64,000 bases of DNA from Mimachlamys varia (taxonomy: Eukaryota; Mollusca; Bivalvia; Pectinida; Pectinidae). A program made the translations under genes and the position numbers. This document shows, piece by piece, positions 23,217 to 36,149 of the stretch. The stretch is from positions 3,610,701 to 3,674,700 of the forward strand of contig OX392541.1 of assembly GCA_947623455.1 (NCBI GenBank), in the 5' to 3' direction. Positions within the stretch are counted from its first letter, which is position 1, and each line of letters opens with the position of its first letter. Below the pieces are notes generated by a model. The model was not told where the DNA came from. It ran no database searches and saw only the letters and a list, made by a program, of their open reading frames with translations.

Positions 23217-24094
23217 TGATCTTCATTCGAAAACACACCGTTTCCTCTTGATTTCTAGGCTCAGAAAAACAGTCGCCGAGCAGTTTTTTACGGCCAATTT
23301 TCACCAGGTAGCTTCTCAAAGAGTCATTCTCTTGGATCGTCTGCCAATATTTAAACCATATTCCGATATGAAGCAAGAAACCTGCCTCGAAATGTCAATC
23401 TTAACATTTATATTTACAATGTTAAGTTTATCGTGACAGATGAGGTGCATTGTGGGTAAAGGAAGAGAATCTCGGCGTTGAACTACACCGGGAGGATGAG
23501 GTCATCCCCGATTGAGCCAAGCCCACTAAATTTATTCACGATATTTAAGTCACTACTTCCAATTATTTAACAATTCTACAACTGCAATAACAACCAAATC
23601 GTTTAATTGATTTGTTTAACCCGTCTTCCACGCAATAATAATAAATTTTGTTTTGCATAACCATGCAGTTACAGCGCTGTAGGTCAGTATTGCAAGCTTA
23701 ATGGTAGCAACAAACATGTTTTTTTTTATTTTATGTAATTCATACATAGTCTGAAATCATTTTAGAAATCAATTGTATTCTACTATGCGTCTTATATGTG
23801 TATGTATGAGTATCACTATTATGCATTACAGCATGATCGACAGCACTTAATTAGAGGATATATAATTCGTCGCGATCGGCTGTAAGCTAACCAATCTACG
23901 TGAGATACACATGTGCGAGACCGGGGCAAAATCGGCTCGGTTTGTCCGAAATAACTTATTACCCCCTTTTATCTGTTTTATCTTCACACCGACAAAAAAC
24001 GGTTTTTATCAAGATTAGTCATTTTCTTTCGAATACCCAGGGCAATATTCTTCACAATAATAACTCTTATTTGAACGACTAGAAAACATTCACT
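23214..24094. other. Upstream region of the kinase gene
   Basis: Should hold the 5' UTR and promoter. Visible: the start-codon region is GC-richer than its surroundings, and gcattgtgggta at 23447-23458 resembles promoter motifs known in animals. No TATA box can be chosen with confidence. Confidence 0.35.
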
Positions 24095-24145
24095 CTACAA
24101 AGCAGGGACGTATATGTTAGACATATATACGTCCCTGCTACAAAG
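24095..24145. mobile_element. 35-bp palindromic micro-MITE with perfect 8-bp target duplication
   Basis: The element at 24103-24137 begins CAGGGACGTATATGT and ends ATATATACGTCCCTG with a 5-base centre. It is flanked on both sides by ctacaaag (24095-24102 and 24138-24145). CAGGG termini and an 8-bp duplication are hAT-superfamily traits. A related terminus, cagggacgtatata, occurs at 26027. Confidence 0.85.
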
Positions 24146-27100
24146 CGATGTGCGTGAACAACACCATAAACGATGAAAATGCAGTTCTTGAAATTTATTT
24201 TCAAAACAAGAAACAATGATACATTATTTTTTTAGTCGCATACATTTTTACAAACAGTATTAACTTATGTGAGCTATTATTGCGACAAGGAAAAAAGAGA
24301 AAAACAATGACATCACTTAATTTTAATCCGCTTTGATTTTGAAAACTGATTTTAAATCAAATTGCTACTAATCATGATGTCATACGAGGCTTAGCAAAAG
24401 TAACAGACGAGGCACCGGTAACACGTGAAAAATGATGAGATTGACGAGAAAACTTATTAATTAATTCCGTAGTGATTTTAGATCTATCTCGCCTTAAAGT
24501 GTCGGTCTGACAGAGTCCAGGCAAAAGTCTTTATTGTAAAATCTGAATAGAAAAAAATGCATAGTCTTTTACAACGCTATCTAAATCTCTGTTTTACGGT
24601 TATGTATAATTAGATATATAATGCATTTTTGTATTTATTTTTTTTATTATTTAAAAAAAAAGAGGCACATGCAAGGACTACATTATGCCTTGAAAGGAGT
24701 CAGTTGCCCGCCCTCGATATCCAAGAGTCGATTCTCTACGCTTATCCACAGGGACACTAGAATTGTTACAGCTTTATTCGGACAGCCCGTACATTGGCAC
24801 GAGCTCTCTTTTGCTTCGGTGCATGTATACGTAGATCAAGCCTATTGTATTTTATTTTTTCACTCCTTTGAGGGTAGAACAATATCACTAGTGCTGGGTT
24901 TCCATGTCTCACAACCAAATTGGAGAATGACAATTTTTGCTAGCATCGTGTTCGCAATTTATTTGTCTCTCTAATCCTAAAATAACAGTGTACCCGCGTG
25001 TTTTATTGTCATGTCCACATCACAAAAGTCTTGATGCAATACTGCAACTAATATAAATTATAAAACTGCGTATTTAAAAAGAGAAAATGCTCTTTTTGTG
25101 CACACATTTTTGCAAGACTGTGTTGAAGTGTTTGATAAAAACTGTAATATTTCGGTACAAAACAACTATTAGTGTTAAAAGTGCATGTCTTGCTGCAGTT
25201 GCGAGTTGCAAGATTATGAATTTTTACGTTGATTCAACTCGCAACCAACTCGCACTTTTCCCCAAGCTGTCGTCCACATATTTAGCGGGTCAGAGAGTTA
25301 GAACCCTGCGGACTAGTCTCACCGGACTTTCAATGATGAAAGCGCTTAAGAGGAATGTCCTAACTTACTCAACTATACTCAAACAAAAGGTGAAGTTTTG
25401 GATCTATTAGGATGACCAGAAGATATTAACGATATCAGCATATCAGTATGCCGGTCAGACACAATATATAACATGTTGTAGCATTTACTATTTAGACCAT
25501 AATTCCAAAGCAGGATATTTTATGTGTAACGAAATATCTATTCCAGCGTAACTACACGACATGTTTCAAAAACACTTTTTATCATATGATAGATATGACA
25601 GAAATCAATTCATAATGGATACCATTCTTATTATTTTCTTTTAATTTCTTGACAAGTGCAGACATAATTGTCACCAATAGCGACTGAAACTCACTCTCAA
25701 GTTAAAAGTAAAAATGCTGTGTTTAAACCAACAATCTTCCAACTCACTAACTCATGTGATACGACCAAACAGTGGGGTTTAAACATTGAGAACGGTATTC
25801 CGCTTTCAGTCTCACTACATCGTCGGAAACCCACGGTACACTTCTCTGACGTTTGCATCCCGTGGGCCAGAATCGGTCTAAACCTTCGTTTCCCCGAATA
25901 GAAGTTTATTCGGAGATTTCAACCAATCAGAATAGTCGTTTCTTGTGACACTCTGTTAGATGATTTTACCGTGACCACGACCAGCATATTTCTGTAGGCA
26001 TGACGCCGATGTCAATCGCCGTATACAGGGACGTATATAGCAGAACCTTATATTTTTATCACAATCGACACAATTATAACACAATCGACAGGTTTTGTTG
26101 ACAGGCGGTGCTACAAAAATCAAAGTACTGAAAGTACTGAAACGCTAAAACTTCTAACAAAAGTATGTATTTTTTAACAGTTTATGAAGTGATTTTGTTG
26201 TGTGGGTTACTAAGTTTCGATATCAGAAGGTTTCAGAATAGGGATTAGATTAGTTAGTATTTAGAGTAAACATAATTTACACGCAAATTGTTTAGATTGA
26301 CGAGTTGTTTTCAATGTACATGTTCAATTTAGTGCAGTGCTTTTACAATTTGACTAAATTATCATTTTTTTTTAAATTTTGAAATGAATATTGATCAATT
26401 TACAGGGAAGCGAATGGGTTTTTTTTAATATATGCATTGAAATTAACAGTATTAGTTTGTTAGACACAAAATGAAGCTTTATTTCATAAACCTTCCCTGC
26501 AACACTTAAAACAATCTAAGCAAAACATCACACCTGAGATCCAGTTGGAAATGCAAGATGAGGATTAATTACGGGAGCAATGGCAGATCAAAGTTGAAAC
26601 GACATATACTGGTTTGTTTTGATAATAAAATGTTTGTTTGTAAGGTAATAACAGTTTGCATTATGGAGTAGACATATCATACCAACCTCCTAAAAGTACG
26701 ATTAATGAAAACGGATGTAATGTAGCAATTTAAACATTTCGTTTCATTTCATTCTATATCATACATATGTACATGTATATCTCATAAAAGATTTAAGATA
26801 TGATGTCGTTTGTAGAAAACCAAATGCGACATTAACTTTAGAACATATATACACTGTATAAACTATTAAGTCTTATAAACATTTAAGACATCGGATAAAG
26901 AATATCCCGTGCATCAGAGACACTAACGTATGCACTTACATAGTAAGTCAAACATATCTGTATGAATATTAAACGATAGGTCCCAGAAGGATCTTGGTAC
27001 CCACCATAGACTATCTTCATTTGTTTTTTTAAAAAGTTGGATTTTTTCCTTTCTTTTTTCTTCTTAAGAAAAGGCATTATCAACTGAAAGATGGTATTCT

Positions 27101-27740
27101 GTGAGCTAAATGTCCAAGATGGCCGTCGGTCAGAAATCAAATCAAAACGAGGACTGTTGGCTATGAAGCGATTATATAATCAAAGTTTAATACAAATTGC
27201 ATGACAGTACACACGCACCTGTTAGCGGTATGTCTGGGACATACCACGATCCGTACATACGAGTGTATATATAGCACCGATCGCGAGAGCTCGAGGTTAT
27301 ATATGGTGTGTGTAGCTATACACCGAGAGGTTATGTATACACAGATGGGTCAAACTAAGACCAGAGACGTAATATTTAAATGAGCTGTGGGAGTGAAAAA
27401 TTGATTTCTTTGTTACAAATTGCATATATATTATTGAAGTCATCATAATTATCAACAATACCATGGGAACATCATTGCCTTTAATATTCAGGCTTTCAAA
27501 TAGTTCATATATCATGCGATTGGTAGTTATTCAAGCTTTTCCGGAGCGGGAGGGGAAAAAATGACATGGGTCAAAAGGTCACAGAATAGTGGCAGCAATA
27601 GACGCCAAAACTACTCGTAGTTTTAGCGCTAAAAACCGGATAACCCGGCTTGATGTCCCGGCTGTATGTAGTCACTGATGAAACCATCGATATGATTGGC
27701 TACTATTTTAGTACGAAAACGAGAGTTTCTTTCCATTTTA
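24146..27740. other. Intergenic region between kinase and minisatellite block
   Basis: No supportable gene. Frames at 24621-24974 and 25087-25410 lack recognisable domains and splice context. It contains a single copy of the 58-bp unit (25262-25325), a gcgagttg/caactcgc inverted repeat (25198-25256) and the dispersed motif at 25818-25865. Confidence 0.5.
25818..25865. repeat. Dispersed repeat copy, plus orientation
   Basis: catcgtcggaaacccacgg followed by tacacttctctgacgtttgc and atcccgtggg. Its reverse complement recurs at 27743-27771 (second half) and 43137-43175 (first half), and its first half is the unit of the array at 42965-43120. Confidence 0.7.
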
Positions 27741-27742
27741 AC

Positions 27743-27771
27743 CCACGGGATGCAAACGTCAGAGAAGTGTA
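27743..27771. repeat. Dispersed repeat copy, inverted relative to 25838-25865
   Basis: cccacgggatgcaaacgtca followed by gagaagtg is the exact reverse complement of 25838-25865; the two could be terminal repeats of an approximately 1.9-kb element. Immediately right, the 58-bp array begins. Confidence 0.6.
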
Positions 27772-27776
27772 GTGTC

Positions 27777-28610
27777 CAAATATTTAGCGGGTCAGAGAGT
27801 CAGAACCCTTCGGACCAGTCGACCACCTGCGTCCAAATATTTAACGGGTCAGAGAGTCAGAACCCTTCGGACTAGTCGACCGCCTGTCGTCCAAATATTT
27901 AGTGGGTCAGAGAGTCAGAACCCTTCGGACTAGTCGACCGCCTGTCGTCCAAATATTTAGCGGGTCAGAGAGTCAGAATCCTTCGGACTAGTCGACCGCC
28001 TGTCGTCCAAATATTTAGCGGGTCAGAGAGTCAGAACCCTTCGGACTAGTCGACCGCCTGTCGTCCAAATATTTAGCAGGTCAGAGAGTCAGAACCCTTC
28101 GGACTAGTCGACCACCTGTCGTCCAAATATTTAACGGGTCAGAGAGCCAGAACCCTTCGGACTAGTCGACCGCCTGTCGTCCAAATATTTAACGGGTCAG
28201 AGAGTCAGAACCCTTCGGACTAGTCGACCACCTGTCGTCCAAATATTTAACGGGTCAGAGAGTCAGAACCCTTCGGACTAGTCGACCGCCTGTCGTCCAA
28301 ATATTTAGTGGGTCAGAGAGTCAGAACCCTTCGGACTAGTCGACCGCCTGTCGTCCAAATATTTAGCGGGTCAGAGAATCATAACCCTTCGGACTAGTCG
28401 ACCGCCTGTCGTCCAAATATTTAGCGGGTCAGCTCCTTTTTTCAGCTCCTTTTTGAAATCATAACCCTTCGGACTAGTCGACCGAATCATAACCCTTCGG
28501 ACTAGTCGACCGCCTGTCGTCCAAATATTTAGCAGGTCAGAGAATCATAACCCTTCGGACTAGTCGACCGCCTGTCGTCCAAATATTTAGCGGGTCAGAG
28601 AGTCGAAGAG
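27777..28610. repeat. 58-bp minisatellite, about 14 copies
   Basis: The unit combines gtccaaatatttagcgggtc, agagagtcagaacccttcgg and actagtcgaccgcctgtc. It is interrupted at 28431-28456 by pieces resembling the neighbouring 41-bp array. Single diverged copies occur at 25262 and 61636. Confidence 0.95.
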
Positions 28611-28829
28611 CTGGAATTTGACAACGGAAATTTAATGCTGCTTTTTCTTAAGGGTTAAAGAATGGATGATCCGATCTTTCTCAAATTTTATATGCTGATT
28701 TCCTTGGTCCCAAGTTGTGTTCTTTTAATATATGGAAAAATAATGATTAAAAATATGGCTGACAAACAGCTGTCATAAGGGATTTGGCAATGGAAATTTG
28801 TTACCGCCAGACTCAAACAACCCGTTTCT

Positions 28830-31800
28830 TTTTCGAGATATGTTTGTGCTGCCTCGGGTATCGGCTCCTTTTTGAGATAATGTTTGTGCTGACTCAGGGA
28901 ATCAGCTCCTTTTTGAGATAATGTTTGTGCTGACACAGGAATTATCTCCCTTTGGAGATAATGTTTGTGCTGACTCAGGGATTCGGCTCCTTTTTGAGAT
29001 AATGCTTGTGCTGACTCAAGGAACCAGCTCCTTTCGAAGATAACGTCTGTGCTGACTCGGGAATCAGCTCATTATTGAGATAATGTTTGTGCTGACTCAG
29101 GGAATCAGCTCCTTATTGAGATAATGTTTGTGCTGACTCAGGGAATCAGCTCCTTTTCGAGAAAATGTTTGTGCTGACTCATAGAATTATCTCCTTTTTG
29201 AGATAATGTTTGTGCTGACTCAGGGAATTATTTCCTTTTTGAGATAATGTTTGTGCTGACTCAGGGTATCAGCTCCTTTTTGAGATAATGTCTGTGCTGA
29301 CTCAGGGATTTATTTCCTTTTTGAGATAATGTTTGTGCTGACTCAGGGTATCAGCTCCTTTTTGAGATAATGATTGTGTTGACTCAGGGAATCAGCTTCT
29401 TTTTGAGATCATGTTTGTGTTGACTCAGGGAATCAGCTCCTTTTTGAGATAATGTCTGTGCTGACTCAGGGAATCAGCTCCTTTTCGAGAAAATGTTTGT
29501 GCTTACTCAGGGAATTATTTCCTTTTTGAGATAATGATTGTGTTGACTCAGGGAATCAGCTTCTTTTTGAGATAATGTTTGTGCTGACTCAGGGATTCGG
29601 CTCCTTTTTGAGATAATGCTTGTGCTGACTCAAGGAACCAGCTCCTTTTGAAGATAACGTCTGTGCTGACTCGGGAATCAGCTCATTATTGAGATAATGT
29701 TTGTGCTGACTCAGGGAATCAGCTCCTTATTGAGATAATGTTTGTGCTGACTCAGGGAATCAGCTCCTTTTCGAGAAAATGTTTGTGCTGACTCATAGAA
29801 TTATCTCCTTTTTGAGATAATGTTTGTGCTGAATCAGGGAATTATTTCCTTTTTGAGATAATGTTTGTGCTGACTCAGGGTATCAGCTCCTTTTTGAGAT
29901 AATGTTTGTGCTGACTCAGGGATTTATTTCCTTTTTGAGATAATGTTTGTGCTGACTCAGGGTATCAGCTCCTTTTTGAGATAATGTTTGTGCTGACTCA
30001 GGGAATTATTTCCTTTTTGAGATAATGCTTGTGCTGACTCAGGGAATCAGCTTCTTTTTGAGATCATGTTTGTGTTGACTCAGGGAATCAGCTCCTTTTT
30101 GAGATAATGTCTGTGCTGACTCAGGGAATCAGCTCCTTTTCGAGAAAATGTTTGTGCTTACTCAGGGAATTATTTCCTTTTTGAGATAATGTTTGTGCTG
30201 ACTCAGGGTATCAGCTCCTTTTTGAGATAATGTTTGTGCTGACTCAGGGAATTATTTCCTTTTTGAGATAATGCTTGTGCTGACTCAAGGAACCAGCTCC
30301 TTTTTGAGATAATGTTTGTGCTGACTCAGGGAATCAGCTCCTTATTGAGATAATGTTTGTGCTGACTCAGGGAATCAGCTCCTTATTGAGATAATGTTTG
30401 TGCTGAATCAGGGAATTATTTCCTTTTCGAGAAAATGTTTGTGCTTACTCAGGGAATTATTTCCTTTTCGAGAAAATGTTTGTGCTTACTCAGGGAATTA
30501 TTTCCTTTTTGAGATAATGTTTGTGCTGACTCAGGGTATCAGCTCCTTTTTGAGATAATGTTTGTGCTGACTCAGGGAATTATTTCCTTTTTGAGATAAT
30601 GTTTGTGCTGACTCAGGGTATCAGCTCCTTTTTGAGATAATGTTTGTGCTGACTCAGGGAATTATTTCCTTTTTGAGATAATGCTTGTGCTGACTCAAGG
30701 AACCAGCTCCTTTTTGAGATAATGTTTGTGCTGACTCAGGGAATCAGCTCCTTATTGAGATAATGTTTGTGCTGACTCAGGGAATCAGCTCCTTATTGAG
30801 ATAATGTTTGTGCTGAATCAGGGAATCAGCTCCTTTTCGAGAAAATGTTTGTGCTGACTCATAGAATTATCTCCTTTTTGAGATAATGTTTGTGTTGACT
30901 CAGGGAATTATTTCCTTTTTGAGATAATGTTTGTGCTGACTCAGGGTATCAGCTCCTTTTTGAGATAATGTCTGTGCTGACTCAGGGATTTATTTCCTTT
31001 TTGAGATAATGTTTGTGCTGACTCAGGGTATCAGCTCCTTTTTGAGATAATGATTGTGTTGACTCAGGGAATCAGCTTCTTTTTGAGATCATGTTTGTGT
31101 TGACTCAGGGAATCAGCTCCTTTTTGAGATAATGTCTGTGCTGACTCAGGGAATCAGCTCCTTTTCGAGAAAATGTTTGTGCTTACTCAGGGAATTATTT
31201 CCTTTTTGAGATAATGTTTGTGCTGACTCAGGGTATCAGCTCCTTTTTGAGATAATGTTTGTGCTGACTCAGGGAATTATTTCCTTTTTGAGATAATGCT
31301 TGTGCTGACTCAAGGAACCAGCTCCTTTTTGAGATAATGTTTGTGCTGACTCAGGGAATCAGCTCCTTATTGAGATAATGTTTGTGCTGACTCAGGGAAT
31401 CAGCTCCTTATTGAGATAATGTTTGTGCTGGCTCAGGGAATCAGCTCCTTTTCGAGAAAATGTTTGTGCTTACTCAGGGAATTATTTCCTTTTTGAGATA
31501 ATGTTTGTGCTGACTCAGGGTATCAGCTCCTTTTTGAGATAATGTTTGTGCTGACTCAGGGAATTATTTCCTTTTTGAGATAATGCTTGTGCTGACTCAA
31601 GGAACCAGCTCCTTATTGAGATAATGTTTGTGCTGGCTCAGGGAATCAGCTCCTTTTCGAGATAATGTTTGTGCTGACTCAGGGAATTATTTCCTTTTTG
31701 AGATAATGTTTGTGCTGACTCAGGGAATCAGCTTCTTTTTGAGATCATGTTTGTGCTTACTCATAGAATTATCTCCTTTTTGAGATAATGTTTGTGCTGA

Positions 31801-32690
31801 CTCAGGGAATTATTTCCTTTTTGAGATAATGTTTGTGCTGACTCAGGGTATCAGCTCCTTTTTGAGATAATGTTTGTGCTGACTCAGGGAATGATTTCCT
31901 TTTTGAGATAATGTTTGTGCTGACTCAGGGTATCAGCTCCTTTTTGAGATAATGATTGTGCTGACTCAGGGAATCAGCTTCTTTTTGAGATCATGTTTGT
32001 GCTGACTTTGGAATCGGCTCCTTTTTGAGATAATGTTTGTGCTGACTCAGGGAATCAGCTCCTTTTTGAGATAATGTTTGTGCTGACTCAGGAAATTATT
32101 TCCTTTTTGAGATAATGTTTGTGCTGACTCAGGGAATCAGCTCCTTTTTGAGATAATGTTTGTGCTGACTCAGGGTATCAGCTCCTTTTTGAGATAATGT
32201 TTGTGCTGACTCAGGGAATTATTTCCTTTTTGAGATAATGTTTGTGCTGACTCAGGGTATCAGCTCCTTTTTGAGATAATGTTTGTACTGACTCAGGGTA
32301 TCAACACCTTTTTGAGATAATGTTTGTGCAGACTCAGGGAATTATTTCCTTTTTGAGATAATGTTTGTGCTGACTCAGGGAATCAGCTCCTTTTTGAGAT
32401 AATGTTTGTGCTGACTCAGGGAATTATTTCCTTTTTGAGATAATGTTTGTGCTGACTCAGGGAATCAGCTTCTTTTTGAGATCATGTTTGTGTTGACTCA
32501 GGGAATCAGCTTCTTTTTGAGATCATGTTTGTGTTGACTCAGGGAATCGGCTCCTTTTTGAGATAATGTCTGTGCTGACTCAGGGAATCAGCTCCTTTTT
32601 GAGATAATGTTTGTGCTGACTCAGTGAATCAGCACCTTTTTGGGATAATGTTTGTGCTGACTCCGGGAATCAGCTCCTTTTTATTACAAT
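28830..32690. repeat. 41-bp minisatellite, about 94 copies, with AP-1/Maf-like and GATA-like motifs
   Basis: The unit combines tttgtgctgactcagggaat, cagctcctttttgagataat and g. Alternating variants (atcagctcc, attatttcc, tattgag, ttcgagaaa) form higher-order blocks; the marker aggaaccagctcc followed by gataacgtctgtgct recurs 612 bp apart (29020 and 29632). No exon abuts it. Confidence 0.97.
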
Positions 32691-33884
32691 TATTATGATT
32701 ACTTTTTTTTGAAGAAGGAATATCAAAATAACAATGAAAAAACAAGATTTATTTCACAAATAAATTTTAATACATCAATGAAAATGAAACCCATTCTGTG
32801 ATGTAAACAAATTGATGATCATTGCTAAGTATGTTGCTGTGTTGCTACATAATGCAACAATCTGCCATTTCTTAAGTGGTCAATCTTTTAACAAAAGAGA
32901 CGGCACTATGTGAAAACAATAACCCTGTAAGCAACACACTGTCAAACAGCTCCACGCAATGCTATATATCTCAACCAGAAAGCCTCAGATTTCTACATAG
33001 CATGATCAATAATGAAATGTTTTAATGTATTTTATAGATTCAAACGTACATTAAATGGGGTTTAATTCTACTTTTGCGAATGAATCAAAATCGTGAAATG
33101 TTAGATCTGCGAAATTGCATGTTTACATGGCATAATTAAGCATTCCTACATGGGCTTCTAACATTAGTTATGTCATAACACATATATATATTTTCATCAT
33201 TTTGTAATATTTTTAGAATTTATCAAAATACTGTTAATTGTAACAAAGGCAGTCTGGCACAAGACTACAGTGAATCGGAGATGCACATTAATTTGAGCAA
33301 AACTAAATTTTCCGCTGCAAACCAACTTTTTGAACAGATAGACAAGATTGTGACATCATTTAAAAAGAGAGACTTGGAATACTTAGAAATATCCCTGAAC
33401 CAATTTCAGTGATTTGTAATACTGAGGCAAAGTTTAATTTCTGTATTCAATCTCACGTGTTTTTATGGGTGTTTATATGTGATATAAGTACCACATGTGG
33501 TGCACTTGTGTGTGCGTGTGTGTGTGTGGGGGGGGGGGATCCCTCCCAGGTGGTCCAGTAGAGTTCCTTCTGTAAAATATAAACATAAATGGACGGATAG
33601 AGTCAATAGAAATATTGAACAAGTAACAAATGGACGGATTTATGTTTGAAAATAAATTAACCATATACTCTCAAATAGAAGGCATGATAGTCTAACGTCG
33701 GTCCTGTGACCGAAGGGTTGCGGTTCGAGTCGCATTATGGCACTGTGTTATATAGCAAAGTAGGTGCTACCAGTAGTAGAATATGTTAGCTGTGAGTGCT
33801 TAAATGGCAGCACCTAAAAGTACAAAGTTGTGAACATTACATGTATGTTAAAATCAAACATGTTATCAGCATTTTCTAAAAAAA
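32691..33884. other. Intergenic, low-complexity and possible SINE fragment
   Basis: Holds a TG/poly-G tract (33507-33538) and a tRNA-like stretch near 33690-33745 with ggttgcggttcgagtcgc (B-box type). No gene seen. Confidence 0.4.
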
Positions 33885-34277
33885 TTTAAAGGCGCAATAT
33901 ACGTAACTTCAGGAATTCTTTTGGGATTCTGAAAAATTATGAAAAAAAATCCAGTTGATAACCATACAAAAATAAGTCGAAAACGAAGTAAACCTGAGCA
34001 TTAACTAGCAAGAAACTCTTGACAAAAAAATCCAAAGAATTGAAATCATTCAGGTGTGGCCCACTTCAACAACAAGCTGAAGATAAAAGACAGTTCGAAA
34101 CGGACGTGTGTTTACAACAACCGAGTTTCAACTGCTGCTGTACCGGTAACCGCGTAAGAATTCATCTTGGATATTGCTGATACCAGTTAATCTTAACTAA
34201 ATCTTTAAATATAATAAGTTATTAGGCTTGATTTTCTCTTCAAGTTTTGCCGAAAGTCACGTATATTGGGCCTTTAA
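33885..34277. mobile_element. MITE with approximately 20-bp terminal inverted repeats
   Basis: Left end tttaaaggcgcaatatacgt; the right end is the reverse complement with one mismatch (acgtatattgggcctttaaa). No coding capacity; 393 bp. Confidence 0.75.
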
Positions 34278-34929
34278 AGGTATACCCTTCCATGTTTACC
34301 AGGTGAAAAAAAAAGAACTTATCACTTGAAATAAAAGGATTGTCAAAATGAGAAATGACTCACAAGAAAAAAAATATATATAAAAAAGTCAAAATATTTT
34401 AAACCACAGCAATCCAGATTCCAAACAATACAAAGAAAAGCATGCAGCGCACTATGAGTAAAAGGTCATCACCTTTATGTACATACACAATATATAACAG
34501 TGACAAGCATTTCTTTCCTTTCAGACAAAATTGGCGAGAACTAGTGCACACAAGCTTTAATTAATGGGAGTATAACCATGCAGCTTTCAGTTCCCATTTC
34601 ATTTTATGGCTAATATAAGCACATAATGTTCCAGTTGCAATATTAGGCCCCAAAAAATAATATTCTCTGTTCAGATACTCCAATCGACCCAAGCTTTTTC
34701 TGCCGATAAAAGATATTTTATCACCTACATGTATATATCTGAGACTACCAGTAATTAAATCTATAATCCATACAGGCACAGTTCGCAATTCCACAGCCCC
34801 TCATTAAAATGTACTTTCTTTCTATTTTTGGTGTCCAACCCTATTTCTGATATCTAATTATTATCCATGTAGGGAAATAACACTGTAAAATTTGATAAAA
34901 TCGTAACAGGATAGAAGGAATGCACAGTA

Positions 34930-35215
34930 ACATCATTGTTCGAACTTAGGACCTTCTGAACTCCAGACGGTCGCTTAACCAATTTCAACTAAGCTGTCTG
35001 GTTGCCATCAATCAAAACAGTCCAGTTCCTCTACATTCCTCCCTCCTTTTTCAAGTCTTTGCCCCCAAAGATACAACTATTTACAACCAAAGTTTAGTAT
35101 CCCCTTGCCAAGTACATGTATACACCAAATACTTGAAACAAGGGTTAAGTTGGTCACAGACACGACTGTAACAGGAGAGGGAAAACGCACAGGCAAATTA
35201 GGGTTTTAACCCGGT
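34930..35215 (-). mobile_element. Diverged copy of the tRNA-derived SINE
   Basis: Shares with 22262-22592 the head (ggaccttctgaactccagac), the body (tatccccttgccaagtac) and the tail/head junction (gtaacaggagaggg). More decayed than the kinase-intron copy. Confidence 0.65.
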
Positions 35216-36149
35216 GTCATATCATATTTATATCCCCCATCAAAAAAGTATCTGGATACTTTTTTTGGCCTTCAAAAAAGTATCCCCCCTATAGTATTTG
35301 TATCTTACAAACTCTAGATGGACATTGTACAAATTGGGCTTCCCGGTATCTAATTGCCGGAGATCAAACCAGTCCAGTTCTGCTACATAAAGCAGAAAAT
35401 TGACCATTGAAAAAAAAAAAAAATAATCAAAATCATAGTTTTTTCCCAAAAAAAACCACATTATTTTTTTCAGGCATGTTGATAACCTGAAACAATCACT
35501 ATTATTTTTGTTTATCATATTTTTGTGTATTAAAACTCTACTAGTAACCTTGGTAACAACAAACTTTTTAAAAAAAAAAAACAAATTAATACAACACACA
35601 CAACTCATATCACATGTAGCTATTCCAACAATGTAACAATAATGTCACGTATCTTAATATGACATGATAAACATAACATTTCATAAATAAATCAAATACT
35701 TGATAATGCTTGGAGTAAGAGCCATTAAAAGAAACTCTTTTAGCCCTAATTTCAAATTAAAACAGCACTCCAGTACACCTCGATCAGCAAACCAACAACG
35801 AATGTAGATCCCAAAAATCAATGACGGGAATTGTTGGCAAGATACTATGATTACTGTTCAATTCAGAAACGAAGCTTTTGCAAAACAAATTGTGTACATT
35901 TAGCTCTTTTTGAAATTTTGAGGATTGGTTTGGTAATGAAGGTAGATTTAAATGGTTACAATATTATGTATCATTGTTTTCAGCTTAAAACTCCAGGTCT
36001 GCAACAAAGGAAATTCTTAAATACAACCATTAACCTTCCCAATATAAGTATCATCATATGTATAATATGTCAGTACACGTGTACTAATCTATGTACCTAC
36101 ATACATCTACCTTTCATCTTTGTTTACTTAAAGCTAGCAACCTAATTAA
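35216..36149. other. Intergenic
   Basis: AT-rich, with homopolymer runs. The open frames at 35240-35608 and 35831-36145 show no family features. No gene supported. Confidence 0.4.

Noticed and set aside
24621..25410. Two plus-strand frames of 117 and 107 codons as genes
   Set aside because: No recognisable domain, AT-rich leader peptides, and the second runs through a copy of the 58-bp repeat unit and an inverted repeat.
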